A DNA stretch of 64,000 nucleotides. It comes from Siphlonurus alternatus (taxonomy: Eukaryota > Arthropoda > Insecta > Ephemeroptera > Siphlonuridae). The notes under the pieces were generated by a model. It saw only the letters and a list, made by a program, of their open reading frames with translations, ran no database searches and was not told the DNA's origin. A program made the translations under genes and the position numbers. Positions 47,777 through 63,799 of the stretch are shown in pieces; positions within the stretch are counted from its first letter, which is position 1, and every line of letters starts with the position of its first letter. The DNA is taken from contig OX463787.1 in the NCBI GenBank assembly GCA_949825025.1, positions 14,877,707 to 14,941,706 on the forward strand, written 5' to 3'.

Positions 47777-50700
47777 TTACAAAGAAATTAAATTATTTTT
47801 ATATTTTAAATATAATTTAATATCTTTTGGTAATGGTAATAAATTTAAATTACCATTTAATGTATTGATATCATATTCTACATTTGGATTAAATTTTTTA
47901 ACTTCTTTTGGTAAAGATTCATTCATTTTCATATGACATGCTTCACAGTAGTCATTTTCAGTAAAGAAATCATCATCATCATCCGACATATCATCTTCTA
48001 TACTACTCTCATCATCTATGTCTCCATTTGAATCTCCGTCATCGGAACTTTCACCTGCCGGTCTAGCACCGCGCATGAACATCCTCAACGGATGACAATT
48101 CTGCATGATTTCTTCATGAATATTTCGAAATTGTCTTAAATTTTCATCACTATCTGAATCTTCATCAACTGTTGTATATTCTGAATCATTGTCCTCATCT
48201 TGTTCGTTATCAGAGTTAAAACGATTATTATCATCAAATATTTGTGGATCTATTGGAATTTGATGTGAACTAGTATCATAATTATTTTCATCTAAATTAT
48301 TACTTGAATTGGATGGTTCATCAATTGAACTTGTACTAACTGTAACTGTAGAATGAATATTTTCATCTACTTCAGGATTATTAATAATATTAAAAGAGGG
48401 TTCATTTAATGGTATATCATTTTCAATTTCTTTCAATTCATTAAGTTTATCTTTTAAAAGTTTATTATCTATATTTAAATTTTTAATTTCATCAATATTT
48501 GATTCTGGTATTTCTTCATCATCATCATTGGTATCTATATTTTCTTTTAATGTATCAGTCTCAGGAATTTTATTTGCATTTGTTGTGCTTTGTGAATTTT
48601 CTTTGTAAGAAGGATCAATATAATCTATTAATCCATCACTTTCATGATCCTTACTACTGTTTTCAGATTCTGAATCTGGCACTTTCAATTTCTTGTTTTG
48701 ATGATTTGATTCTTCTATCTCTGGTATTTCGTCTGTCTCACTTTTTCTCTTTGAGCTTTTTGAGTTTTCTGATGATTTCTCATGTTTTACAAGTAATGAT
48801 TTACGTATTTGAATTCTGACCGCTGCACGGGACAGTTCTTGTAAGGTGGGGAAGTTTTTCTCCGCTGAAAAAATAAGTACACTATCAATATTATAAAGCC
48901 GAAACAGCTGTCCATGGCTAGAGAGTGGTGCACCAAATGTATTATTTGTGTGATGATTTTGCTAGCAAAAACTAGCTGATCAAGCCAAAAAATCCCTCTC
49001 TCTCTCTCACTAAAAACGAGCGGCGAGTCAAACCTAACATACACGCATAGCGTTGTTTTAATTAATTTTTCTCTTTTTGCTGGGTCACTGACGGCTAAAA
49101 GCTCAAACTATATCCCTTCCCGACAAATCTTTTTCTATCGTATGTGTTTCTATCTTCTTTAAATAAATAAATTTTTAAACATGATGTAAGTGTAAAAGAT
49201 ATGAGACTGTTAGCTCCAAAACCGGCTCTTTGCACTTTCTGATAAAAGCTATATTCCTTATCATAACACCTGAAAGACAGCTCTTACCAGAAAGTGAAAA
49301 GAGCTGGTTATGACGCTGTCAGTCTCATATGTTCAGGAAAAAATTATTTTTTTTATCAGCAGAAGTCTGGAAAAAATATATAATTAAAAATATTACAATA
49401 CAGTATAGTACTGTCTATGCTAAACTTTAATAACATATTATTATGTAATACATTTTACATCAAATTTAGAGCCAAATACAGTAACCTTTTTTTTTTCTAT
49501 GCTACAATCTATGCCAATCTATGAATAATGGTCCCTTATTATTTTGTTAAAAAATAATGAATGACAAATATTTTTTTACATTACTGTATAGCATTAGCTT
49601 AAGTAAAGAGCTGTACAATGTAAGCAAATTTGAGTTTTGCTTCAATGAGGCTACAGCTTTTACATTTTTACCATATATTGATTAAGAAAAATTAAATCAA
49701 AGAATTTTTATTTGTTATTTTTTTTTTTTAGAAATTCCAGCAGTTTAAAATTTAAACAGTGGTTACTAATATCATATTCGTACCACAAAAAAAAGTCTAA
49801 AAGTCTTCTTTTTCTTATGCCAAAGTTTTGGCTTCTAAATCATTCTACTTCTAGTAAGCCAATAGAGATAGGATTCTTTCTCTTCTCTCTTTATGTTGCC
49901 AGACAACGAGTCAAGACAAAGTAAAATATGATTTGGCTACAACTGCAACTACTTCCCCTTGTTTTCAGAGTTGATTAAGTACCACTGATCAAAATATTGT
50001 AAAGGTGAAAACAGCCGGTACGCTTAGCACCGCCGATTTGGTGCTAGGAAAGTCAGTTGAAACATTCGTTCAAATGTTTCCGATCGTGTTTTTTTCGAAC
50101 AGCTGATTACCTTAGCACACGATTTCAATGCAATTGTTGAAAATTTTTGAATTTCGCGGTTAAAATAATTGACGAGCGCAATTATTTGTGCGCTTAGCAC
50201 CGAGTTTGGTCTCTCCAAACTTCCGACAAATCAGAAAGCGTAGAGTGGTCGGCTGTTTTCACCTTAATAAATTCTTATCTATACTCACGCAGGTTGGAGA
50301 AACCCTCTTTCTCGTCAGACATGAAGGGGTAGACTCTGAGGTTGGCTCTCTCGCTCTCCATCGTGTAATTGTGTTCACTGTTCTTCTCAATCGTGACGAA
50401 CGTGCGACAGTCTCGTGGGTAAACCAGAAGACCATCAATCTTGAGGAAACGTTGCAGGAAGTTGCAGTAGCCTTGTGGCAACATCCCACTGCAGTAGATG
50501 CGGTCGTAGTATTGGGGCGTAGGGTCGAGCTTCAGACAGTCACCTACACAGTTGAGAGGGAAAATCAGCAAAATTTGAGGAAGTTCAACGATTTCTATTG
50601 GAAACAATTAATAATACTAGTTATCAAATTTGAAAATTGAAGACGGGGGGAAGGAATAAGGGGAAGGGGGGGAGGGGATTTTCTTCAGCCAATTAGCATT

Positions 50701-53591
50701 GAATTATTTTTTGTTCTATTCTCTCTTTTTCATTGATTAAAAGGATGAATCTCAACTGACTTAAGACCTTTAAATTAGAATTTTAAGAAGACTTAATTGA
50801 CAAGACTGGCAGAGGATTTAACACTCGCCATCAATAACTGGCATACAAAGTTTTGAAGTGGATCTATCTGACCAGTTTTGTAAAATAATTATAAATGTTT
50901 AACATGGAGTCTTATGGATGGAAATCATAAATCAAGCTGTCGTGGAAAAACTTCTAAAAATAAATGGACAACCTAAATGATTTCTTCATTGCATGTTTAA
51001 ATATTGAATTCAAAAGAGAACCTTGAATTATGTACCCGTACTCTTGATTTTTTTCCACATTTTTTTAAGATCAATTGTTAAATATATATTTTTAGTAGTT
51101 AACTACTAACAACTTATTTCAATAAAGACTCACCCAGCACGAAGTTTGGCTCGCAGTACTCAAAGTTCTCGAGACTATCACAGTGATCTCTGAGCGCTTT
51201 CTGTCTCTCCTCAGCGTACTCCAGCATGCCAGCGTTCACCTCCACACCGTGGTTCACTCCACTGGCACCTGGTGGCAGCACAAGCAACATGATTAATGCA
51301 ATGTTCCTTTATAAGCCACCATTTTGACAAATTTTAAAGGGCTTAGAGAATCATATTGAAGAATTTTAGGACCCATCTTGCAGTGAAATTTCAAATACCC
51401 TCAATATGTAATGTTATTTTTGAAATTTCGCAGTGCAATGGGTCCTAAAAAATTGAATTACAAAATTCATGCATCTTAACTTGTATAAAGGAACATTACA
51501 TTAATGACAACGTGCCATGTTGCTTATATTTTTACAGATTGGTACCAGCTTAAATAACTTCCAATACATATTTACCTAAAAAAGCAACAACAGATGGTAT
51601 TGAAAATATCCTCATTAGCTCAATATGAAGTACAGTAGTCTTGGGGGGAGAAAAGGTTAAGGCTCTAATACCAGTACTAAACAAGTTTCACAAGTAAGCG
51701 AGGATCACAAGTACATAATTTATTTGCTTACCACCAATACCACCATGCACATTATCTGTTAAAAGTTAAAATTATTATAAATATGTCTGTTTCTAATATC
51801 GTCCCTCGTCCAGAATAATGAGCTATCTGCTCACCATGATTTTGTTGCAATAATGAGCTATCTGCTCACCACGATTTTGTTGCAATAATGAGCTGTCTGC
51901 TCTTTCAGGTGAGCACAATTATGAGCTTTATATTGGTATAAAATAAAGCTCATAATTGCCTCACCTGAGATAGCAGATAAGCTCACTATTGCAACATTAA
52001 CAAAATCGTGGTGAGCAGACAGCTCATTATTGCAACAAAATCATGGTGAGCAGATAGCTCATTATTCTGGACGAGGGACGACATGTAATGCATATTTTTA
52101 CTAAAAGAAATAATTCCTATTCGTTTAAACTTCAGTTGACCAGTATTAAATACCGGTATAGACTTTAGCTTCATCTTTTTTCCCCTTATGACTGTACTAC
52201 ATGTACACTCTAGTCAGTAGCAAATCAAAGCTCCGATATCTCATGTTTTACACTTTAAGAATCACTCAGGTAAAATCCATATTTTAATATATACTCACCA
52301 ATAAGCATTCCTGCCAAGGTATTGAGGTATCCAGTACCAGATCCCAGGTGAAGGAACCTGTATCCTGGTTTTAGCTGAAGAATTTCTAGAATCCTCACGT
52401 AGGTGGAGTTGTTGTGCACCTCGCGGCGTGGGGCAAAACAAACGTGATGCTCGTCATCTTCGCTAGGCACGGCGTCCAGGTCGTAGTGAACACTCTGGAT
52501 CTTAGCACCCGTGTTGTACACAAAGTGCTCCCTGCAACAATGAATTTATATCAATAATGTATTGTATGTACCTACAGTGAAGTAAGGTTAATTTTAAACT
52601 GTGGAAGAAATTGTCATAAAAAGGTTCAACATCCAGTTCAATGAAACCAGCTCATTCTTTCTTTGTTATCCATTTAAGGAATTGTCATAGAAGGTTCAGC
52701 AGCCAGTTAAATGGAACCAACTTGTCGTCAGGAGTCTATTGAACTTGCTACTGAATCTTCTAGAATGACTCTTTGTTATCCATAGAAGGAATTGTCATAG
52801 AAGGTTCAGTAGCCAGTCCAATGGAACCAGCTCGTCGTCAGGAGTCTATTCAACTGGCTACTGAACCTTCTAGAATGACTCTTTCTTTGTTATCCATGGA
52901 AGGAAGGAATTGCTCTAGAAGGTTCAGTAGCCAATTCAATAAAACCAGCTTCCATCATGAGTCTATTAAACTAGTTACCGGTATGTAACCTTCTATAATG
53001 GTTCTTTGTTTGTAATGTAATAAAAAAATTGTCATAGAAGGTTCAGTAGCCAGTCCAATGGAACCAGCTCGTCGTCAGGAGTCTATTGAACTGGCTACTG
53101 AAACTTTTATGATGACTCTTTGTTATTCATGGAAGAAGTTGTCATAGAAGGTCCAGTAGACAGTCCAATGGAACCTCCTTACCATCAGGAGTCTATTGAA
53201 CTGGCTACTGAACCTTCTAGAATGACTCTTTCTTTGTTATCCATGGAAGGAACTGTCATAGAAGGTTCAGTAGCCAGTCCAATGGAACCAGCTCATTGTC
53301 AGGAGTCTATTGGACTTTTATGACAACTGCTTCTAGAATGATTAGATTGAATTACCTTGGAATTGCCTTCATGACCTGCTTGATCTCTTCCGACTTGAAC
53401 CGATCCCTCATCAGCTGACTCAGTCCGGTAATTTCTCGTCGAGTGTTGGTGATGTTTGCGAGGCCGCAGCAGACTTTCTCCTCCTCCGTCCAGTTATGGC
53501 CCTGCTGCACCCCCAATTCCCCGAACCCGATGCTAGAGTCCATGTCTTCCGAATCAACGTCCGAATCATTGTGGGAATCAAGGTTGCCCAT
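47777..53591 (-). CDS. PCMTD-like protein A: isoaspartate-methyltransferase domain with BC-box and Cullin-box, five exons
   Basis: Minus-strand exons 53356-53591, 52299-52531, 51134-51268, 50289-50543 and 47777-48864 join to 1,947 nt, giving 648 aa, against about 360 in vertebrate PCMTD1/2. The SAM-binding loop is [14 protein letters not shown] (140-153); HGVE is at 163-166 and YYDRIYCSG near 213-221. The Ser-Ala-Pro of active PCMT1 is replaced by Phe-Ala-Pro (111-113). PTLQELSRAAVRI (292-304) matches the family BC-box; LPLPKDIKLYL near 629 is the C-terminal Cullin-box. Between them lie about 290 mostly acidic, Ser/Asn/Asp-rich residues and a CEAC pair at 593-596. PCMTD1 has been reported to associate with cullin-RING ligase proteins, so a receptor for damaged or modified proteins is plausible. 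The N-terminal 78 residues are poorly conserved, so that start is the least sure part. Confidence 0.88.
49196..49336. repeat. Inverted repeat in PCMTD-like A intron 4
   Basis: ATATGAGACTG..AACCGGCTCTTTGCACTTTCTG is mirrored by CAGAAAGTGAAAAGAGCTGG..CAGTCTCATAT. A small foldback element. Confidence 0.7.
50002..50265. mobile_element. Inverted-repeat element next to PCMTD-like A exon 4
   Basis: AAGGTGAAAACAGCCG at the left and CGGCTGTTTTCACCTT at the right; the right flank continues as TTAA and the left as TAAA, a probable mutated TTAA. Inner pairs GCGCTTAGCACC and ACACGATTTCAATG. It ends 24 bases from the exon 4 donor. Confidence 0.65.
51300..51498. mobile_element. Foldback of the GCGGTGCAATGGGTC family, copy 2
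   Basis: ATGTTCCTTTATA and TATAAAGGAACAT ends around GAAATTTCGCAGTGCAATGG. PCMTD-like A intron 2. Confidence 0.6.
51796..52085. mobile_element. Family-D foldback element, copy 2 (best copy)
   Basis: ATATCGTCCCTCGTCCAGAA then tandem TGAGCTATCTGCTCACC units, a TTTATATTGGTATAAA centre, and the mirror image ending GACGAGGGACGACAT. PCMTD-like A intron 2. Confidence 0.8.
52620..53335. repeat. Minisatellite of hairpin-forming ~110-119-bp units
   Basis: Starts of GAAGGTTCAGTAGCCAGT-like units lie near 52620, 52690, 52800, 52919, 53038, 53148 and 53261. Each unit also holds the inverse ACTGGCTACTGAACCTTC about 60 bp later, so every unit can fold on itself. It fills most of intron 1 of PCMTD-like A, up to 21 bases from exon 1. 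Short open frames here are repeat sequence. Confidence 0.9.
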
Positions 53592-54380
53592 CTGAAATGT
53601 ATGGTAAAGTTATAACATAGTCTGTCAGCATGTTTACAATCGAAAATTTGGCTGTATTGACTGATTTTAATTTTCGTTCAATGTTTTAATCAGTGGCGAA
53701 AATGAATTACCGATAACTTTTGGGAGTACAGTATTCAAAGAATATAAATGATAAAATATATACTGTAGCCCTTCAAGCCTTAGATTACTCCTGGAAATTG
53801 CTAGAAATGAGGGTGCATATTTTGCAGTTCCAGCTGCAATGGTATAATTTAATAATATACTAGCCTAAATATATTGGAAGCAAGGATTTTGTTTGTAAAA
53901 AATCCTTGATTGGAAGATGCAAAATAGAGGCTTCAAGTCAGCTGATTTTTCGGTGATCCCACCCGCTATACCAAACCTATGTAAAAAAAAATGTGAATTC
54001 GTTTTTTCACCAAGAATAAGATTTTTCAGGGATAATTTCTTTACGGAACTTTGGTCCAAACTGAAAAATAAAGTAGATAATTCAAGATTTAGATTTTTTA
54101 CTTGATTTATAACCGAGAAAAGTTAAAAAAACACTTTGCTTCACTTTCAAGTGCAAGATGGACCTTAGCGACAAACAGTTGCGCAGCGAAAGCGCATCAC
54201 TTGAAGCCTCCATTTACGTTATTTCCACAGGGGTAAAATTTAAGCTCGAAAGACTGTACAGTATGCATACTTATTAGGTTATATGATACAATACAGTATT
54301 AAAGTTAGTATGCATATGTATACATATACAGTATATTATATGCATATAGCCCCTGCCAATATGCATGTTATATTGGTTCA
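53592..54380. other. Region upstream of PCMTD-like A
   Basis: Expected promoter zone of the minus-strand gene. It contains a GAGGCTTCAAGTCAGCTGAT / CACTTGAAGCCTCC inverted repeat (about 53928-54212); one-sided relatives occur at 46668 and 37670. No clear TATA box. Confidence 0.4.
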
Positions 54381-54384
54381 AAAT

Positions 54385-54530
54385 ATACAATTGCAATCTA
54401 AGAATTACAATTGTAATCTAAGAAATATAATTGTAATCTAACAAATACAATTGTAATCATGAAGATTACAATTGTAAAATCCAAATGTTACAATTGTAAC
54501 CCAAGTTTTACAATTGCAAACTGTAATATA
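54385..54530. repeat. Array of TACAATTGTA palindromes
   Basis: At least seven copies or near copies of TACAATTGTAA, spaced about 20 bp, each an inverted repeat centred on CAATTG. It lies between the two PCMTD-like genes. Confidence 0.8.
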
Positions 54531-54599
54531 TACATATTGTAACAGCTACAGAACATGTAGGTATATATTATTATTTTATTAAGGTCATGCTGCAAAATA

Positions 54600-54875
54600 T
54601 ATCACACGTATGCTACTGTGTGAATAAGTATGTATGCATATGTATGCATACAGTACAGTACGTACTGTATACATACTGTACACGATGTATAAAAATAACA
54701 CTAAAAAAGGTATGCATGTATGATACATGTATGCATACTATCTATACCGTACTGTCGTCCATCATATATGCATACCATTCCATATGCATACCGTATTTAC
54801 GACAATTGTGCAATGTAAGAATTACATGCATATGGTGCATTTTGTAAAACGTGTATCATATGCATACACACTTGT
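54600..54875. repeat. TATGCATA / GTACTGTAC-rich low-complexity region
   Basis: Repeated TATGCATA, TGCATACAGTACAGTACG and similar palindromic words; open frames here are an artefact of the repeats. Confidence 0.6.
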
Positions 54876-55733
54876 CCAAACGAATCATTCAAATTCATTA
54901 ATCATTACACATCATAAATAGCAGCTAATACTCTAAAATTTCACTAAATTTATATAGACTAGCCAAACAAATATGATACAATATCCAAGTTTATAGCCCA
55001 AATAAAAAGAAAAGCATGACCTGCATGACATCATTTGATGCAAAAACCAAGTTCGGCAAAAGTCTCATTTTCACCCAAAAATACAACTAAAAGGTGTATT
55101 ATGTATATTATTAACGGCAAAGAAACATATAAAATGTATTACCTTTAGTTAAATTATAACATTTGCTTCGAATTGATGTAGTATTTGGATTAAACGCTAA
55201 ACTGAAAAATTGCGTTCTAGGTTTTTCTTCAAAACTGTAAATCAGCTGTTAATTTCTCAAAAATTTGCGCCAAAAAATAAAATTTTAAAATGGCAGCTTT
55301 CGCCATCTATGGAGTAAAATTAAAACTATAATTAGGCTGATTAGGCGCGGCAAGTTTTACGAACATTTTTTTTTCTATTTTCAGTACTTAGGAATTTCTT
55401 ATTAGTAAAAATTATCCTCCCCTGCATTTATTTTTAATAAAATTATAAAGTTTTCCGTGGTCTAACAATAATAAAAAACAAATACATTATCATTATATAT
55501 TATATTTTTATTCAAATAAATGTTTCTATCTTTACAAATTAATTTTCCATTTTTTCATGCACAAATATAAAAAAAACTTTCTTTTTGCAATACCATCAAG
55601 TAATAATTATAATAGTACCATTCATTATTTCAGGACACATATTTAGTAAATTTACATGAACAAAGTTTTATATTTCATGAAGTTATAATTTAGTATATAA
55701 TATATTGACACGTACATATATGGCATATTGTAC
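54876..55733. other. AT-rich spacer
   Basis: No supportable gene. The sequence GTAAATCAGCTGTTAATTTC near 55238 is isolated. Confidence 0.4.
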
Positions 55734-56063
55734 CAGAGAGACCCTACAGAGAGACCTAGCTCCGTGTCTTATGGGATATGGGTAGAAATTTGAAGAACCT
55801 TGAATTTAGTTCCACCGGAATTCCGAGTGCATGGCCACACTACTATCGACCAATCACTGTTGGTTTCATCATCAGTGACGTCATCCGAGATATCCAATCG
55901 GCGATTTTGTGATCAGCGATTGGCCAGCTCGGATGACGTCATTAATAATGAAACCATGATGATTGGTCGATAGTAGTGTGGCCACTCGGAATTCCGGTGG
56001 AACTAAATTCAAGGTTCTTCAAATTTCTACCCATAAGACACGGAGGTCTCTGTAGGGTCTCTG
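55734..56063. mobile_element. 330-bp foldback MITE with 9-bp target duplication
   Basis: CAGAGAGACCCTACAGAGA at the left is mirrored at the right end (TCTCTGTAGGGTCTCTG). ATATTGTAC flanks both sides (55725-55733 and 56064-56072). The arms hold CACACTACTATCGACCAATC and TGACGTCA on both sides of the centre. A 9-bp duplication suggests a Mutator-like origin. Confidence 0.88.
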
Positions 56064-56072
56064 ATATTGTAC

Positions 56073-56657
56073 AGTGTATTAATTAATATACTCAACAAAA
56101 GCTATATAACTTTTTGTTAATAAAATTAACAGCAAAGAAATTTTTATTTTTAAATGAAATACTATTAAAATGATCAAATTAAATTTAATACAACACATTA
56201 TGAAGTTAGAAATGTTTTTATAAGAAACAGTTTGACATAATCAAATGTTTTGAATAAAATATTCGTGGCGCACAATCATCTTACATACACTTACAAATGA
56301 TTATTAGTAAAATAGAAAATATGTATTATTACTTTCAGCTCCTTTGAATAATATTTCTTAAATAATGGACAGTACATTTTATATTCCTTTAGACTATACT
56401 CTTAAGAAATTTTGGAACTTTAAACAAAATTATTCAGAAATATCTGTACAGTATTTATTTTTGGTGATGCATACAAAAACAAAAAATAAAAGAAAATTTT
56501 CTAATAAATGAATTAATGGTTATAATGAGAATAACATGTATTAAAACTAAAAATAAAGAAATAATAAAAGCTTATTGAAAAACAAATCTAAATAGGCAAT
56601 GCATTGTAATGCAACTATAATAGAAAAATACGGTATACAGTCGATACCTCATAAATT
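56073..56657. other. AT-rich spacer
   Basis: Nothing supportable is seen; poly-A/T rich sequence. Confidence 0.5.
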
Positions 56658-56845
56658 CAGGGGCAGATCCAGCTCGCAGCTCTGGTGGGAAAGGAGGGGG
56701 GAGACGGTGTCATATATTCCACAAAGTGTACAGTGGGAGGGAGGTTATGAATGGGGTAACACCTCTAATGTATTTTGGGACCTTTGGAGAGGGAGGGGGG
56801 GGAGGGGCGAACACCCCAATCACCTACCCCTTGGATCCGCGCCTG
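56658..56845. mobile_element. hAT-like MITE, family C copy 5 (diverged interior)
   Basis: CAGGGGCAGATCC to GGATCCGCGCCTG; flanks CATAAATT (56650-56657) and TATAAATT (56846-56853) differ at one base. The interior (GTGGGAAAGGAGGGG...) is unlike the other copies, so it is a related but distinct family. Confidence 0.75.
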
Positions 56846-56864
56846 TATAAATTGTAAAACTTAA

Positions 56865-57248
56865 GGGTCAGAAAACATGAAACATTGATTGTTGTATAAT
56901 AGTCCCATTTGATTAACATGTCAACCTTAAACCTCATAATAATTCTGAATTTTTTTAGAGAGACAGTTCTTAGCACCAAAAAAATGTGGACAAAATTTCA
57001 AAACGATCGGACGGTCCAATTTTTTTAAATTAATTTTTTAAGTTTTCAGTATAGGGCTTTCCCATGGAGACGTAAACTAAGAAATTAATTTAAAAAAAAT
57101 CGGATCGCCCGATTGTTTTGAAATTTTTTCCACATTTTTTTTGTGGGAAGAACTGTCTCTAAAAAAATCAGAATTATTATGAGGTTGCTAAGGTTTACAT
57201 GTTAATCAAATGGGACTACAACAATCGATGTTTCGTGTTATCTTACCC
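56865..57248. mobile_element. TTAA-family foldback, relative of 45064
   Basis: GGGTCAGAAAACATGAAAC to GTTTCGTGTTATCTTACCC, TTAA at 56861-56864 and 57249-57252. The left end has picked up mutations. Confidence 0.85.
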
Positions 57249-57252
57249 TTAA

Positions 57253-58000
57253 AAGTCACACAAGGTTCTGTTTCAACACCTTAAAAAAAATCACTCTCAA
57301 AGCTGTTTTCATCTTTTATGAGCTGTTTGTAACTGCAATGGATAGTGTTGGCAAGAAATTTACAAGATGCCAACACGCCGACACAGTACCTTGCATATTG
57401 ATGACTGTCCATTAAAAATAAATAAATGTATAATTTAATCATGAATATATTGCTTTATACCAGAAAAATTTGTGAAAACACATGATACATTTCCATAGTA
57501 GTGATCATTATTATTTATCTAACTCAATACAATAACATAATTAACCCAAAAATTTTGCTCCGGCGATAAACAATTGGAAAGATGGGAGCAGGTAAAATAA
57601 ATTCATGTGATCAAATCATCACCTAAGAATGAAAGTGCCCCACAGTAAAAGGTTTTTGGGTCAAAATTTCTTACTCCCTAGTTCTCCAAAAAAATAATGT
57701 TAATGTTAGATTTTTTTTTTATTATTTAGAAGGTGACTTTACCCAAAAAAATATGTGACAAAAAACAAATACTTAAAATTAAACACTTGCAATAATAATG
57801 GCAAAACTTTATAATATAGAATTGAAATATTTCAAGCAAAAACAGAACTACAATTGATCCCTGTAATTCAATGTGCACTTCTAGATTCTTTTTTTAAAGA
57901 AGATTTTTCTACGTATACACATTAGTTTTTGTTTTTTTTCAATTTATCAGCATATCAGTCTCTACATCATAATAAAATTTACTCTCTCATATTTATATAT

Positions 58001-58037
<37 letters not shown>

Positions 58038-58947
58038 TTTATTTATTCACATTAAATATCAGTTTAATTTTATTTTCTTAAAATTGTGCAACAATAACAA
58101 ACATAATATAGGGGGTATATTGATATAATATTTTTTAATGAATATAATGGCTGATTATTCAAGCTAAAACTAATCTGGTTTTTTAACATGCCTCAGTATA
58201 AAACTTTGCGCCAATAAAGTTTTCCACAAAATAATCACCTGTATTACATGATACAATTTTACATACAATTTTTCCGTACAAGAAAATTTCATCTCCATAC
58301 AAACAAATGGAGTTGAAGTTTTCTTGTAAGGAAAAATTGTATGCAATAATCAGAAAAATTTTATCGTGTAATATCTACTTTATCTGGCACTAATTATTTA
58401 CAACCAAACACCTCTTGTGTCTAATGCCCAGAAAATTTACTAAAAGATTAGCAAGTAACTCGTTTTTCAGGATATTAGTGTCACTATCTCGCATATCATC
58501 CCACGTCCATTCTCATATAAAATAGGACAGTGATTAAATTTTTTGTTAACTAAGTTAAAAATTATTATCAGCAAGGTCTTGAAGAAATTTACTTTCATGT
58601 AATTTGTATCAGCCAATAAGGTTATATGTTATAACCTTGGCTGAGATGTATAATTAAATTGACCAATAAAAAAAAAATAATAACAATAAAATAAAAATGA
58701 AACTATTTTAGCAAATCTAAACACTTGACATATTTGACACTTCGATTCAAAACTCGTACTTTTCTTTTTTAATTTTAGAGATGATATTATTTGCAATGTA
58801 TTTAAAATTTAAAAAATGCTGTTTTTATAAGATTCAAAACTCCTTAAACTAAACAAGTTATGTATGATTCTGAATTATATACAGTAAACTGACATAAAAA
58901 AATGAACATGCATAAAAAAAAAAGACAATTTTGAAAGCAATATTAAA
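57253..58947. other. Spacer downstream of PCMTD-like B
   Basis: AT-rich. Includes an (ATTT)n repeat at 57995-58047 and a small inverted repeat at 58245-58372 (CATACAATTTTTCC / GGAAAAATTGTATG). The 3' UTR of copy B should occupy the part next to 58947. Confidence 0.5.
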
Positions 58948-63574
<4,627 letters not shown>

Positions 63575-63639
63575 TTAGAGTTGACCTCGATCCAACGTTT
63601 CTTCATACAGGTTAAGACACGCACGCATTTCGGTAATTT

Positions 63640-63799
63640 TTTAGACCCCATTACACCGCGAAATTTCAAAAATAGCATTGCATGATGGGTGTATTCAAAG
63701 TTTTACGGTACGATGTGGCCTAAAATACTTGAACGTGATTGGCTAAGCCCTTTAACATTGGCCCAATCGGTGGCTTAACCTGTATAAAAGAACATTGTC
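63640..63799. mobile_element. GCGGTGCAATGGGTC-family fragment, copy 3
   Basis: CCATTACACCGCGAAATTTC and the TGTATAAAAGAACATTGT end match 51300-51498 and 14683-14954. It lies in intron 1 of PCMTD-like B. Confidence 0.55.

Noticed and set aside
48499..48819. 106-codon plus-strand open frame
   Set aside because: Antisense of the acidic exon of PCMTD-like A.
50188..50640. 150-codon plus-strand open frame
   Set aside because: Antisense of PCMTD-like A exon 4.
52620..53335. CRISPR array
   Set aside because: Units are about 110-119 bp with no short direct repeats separated by unique spacers; it is a eukaryotic intronic minisatellite.
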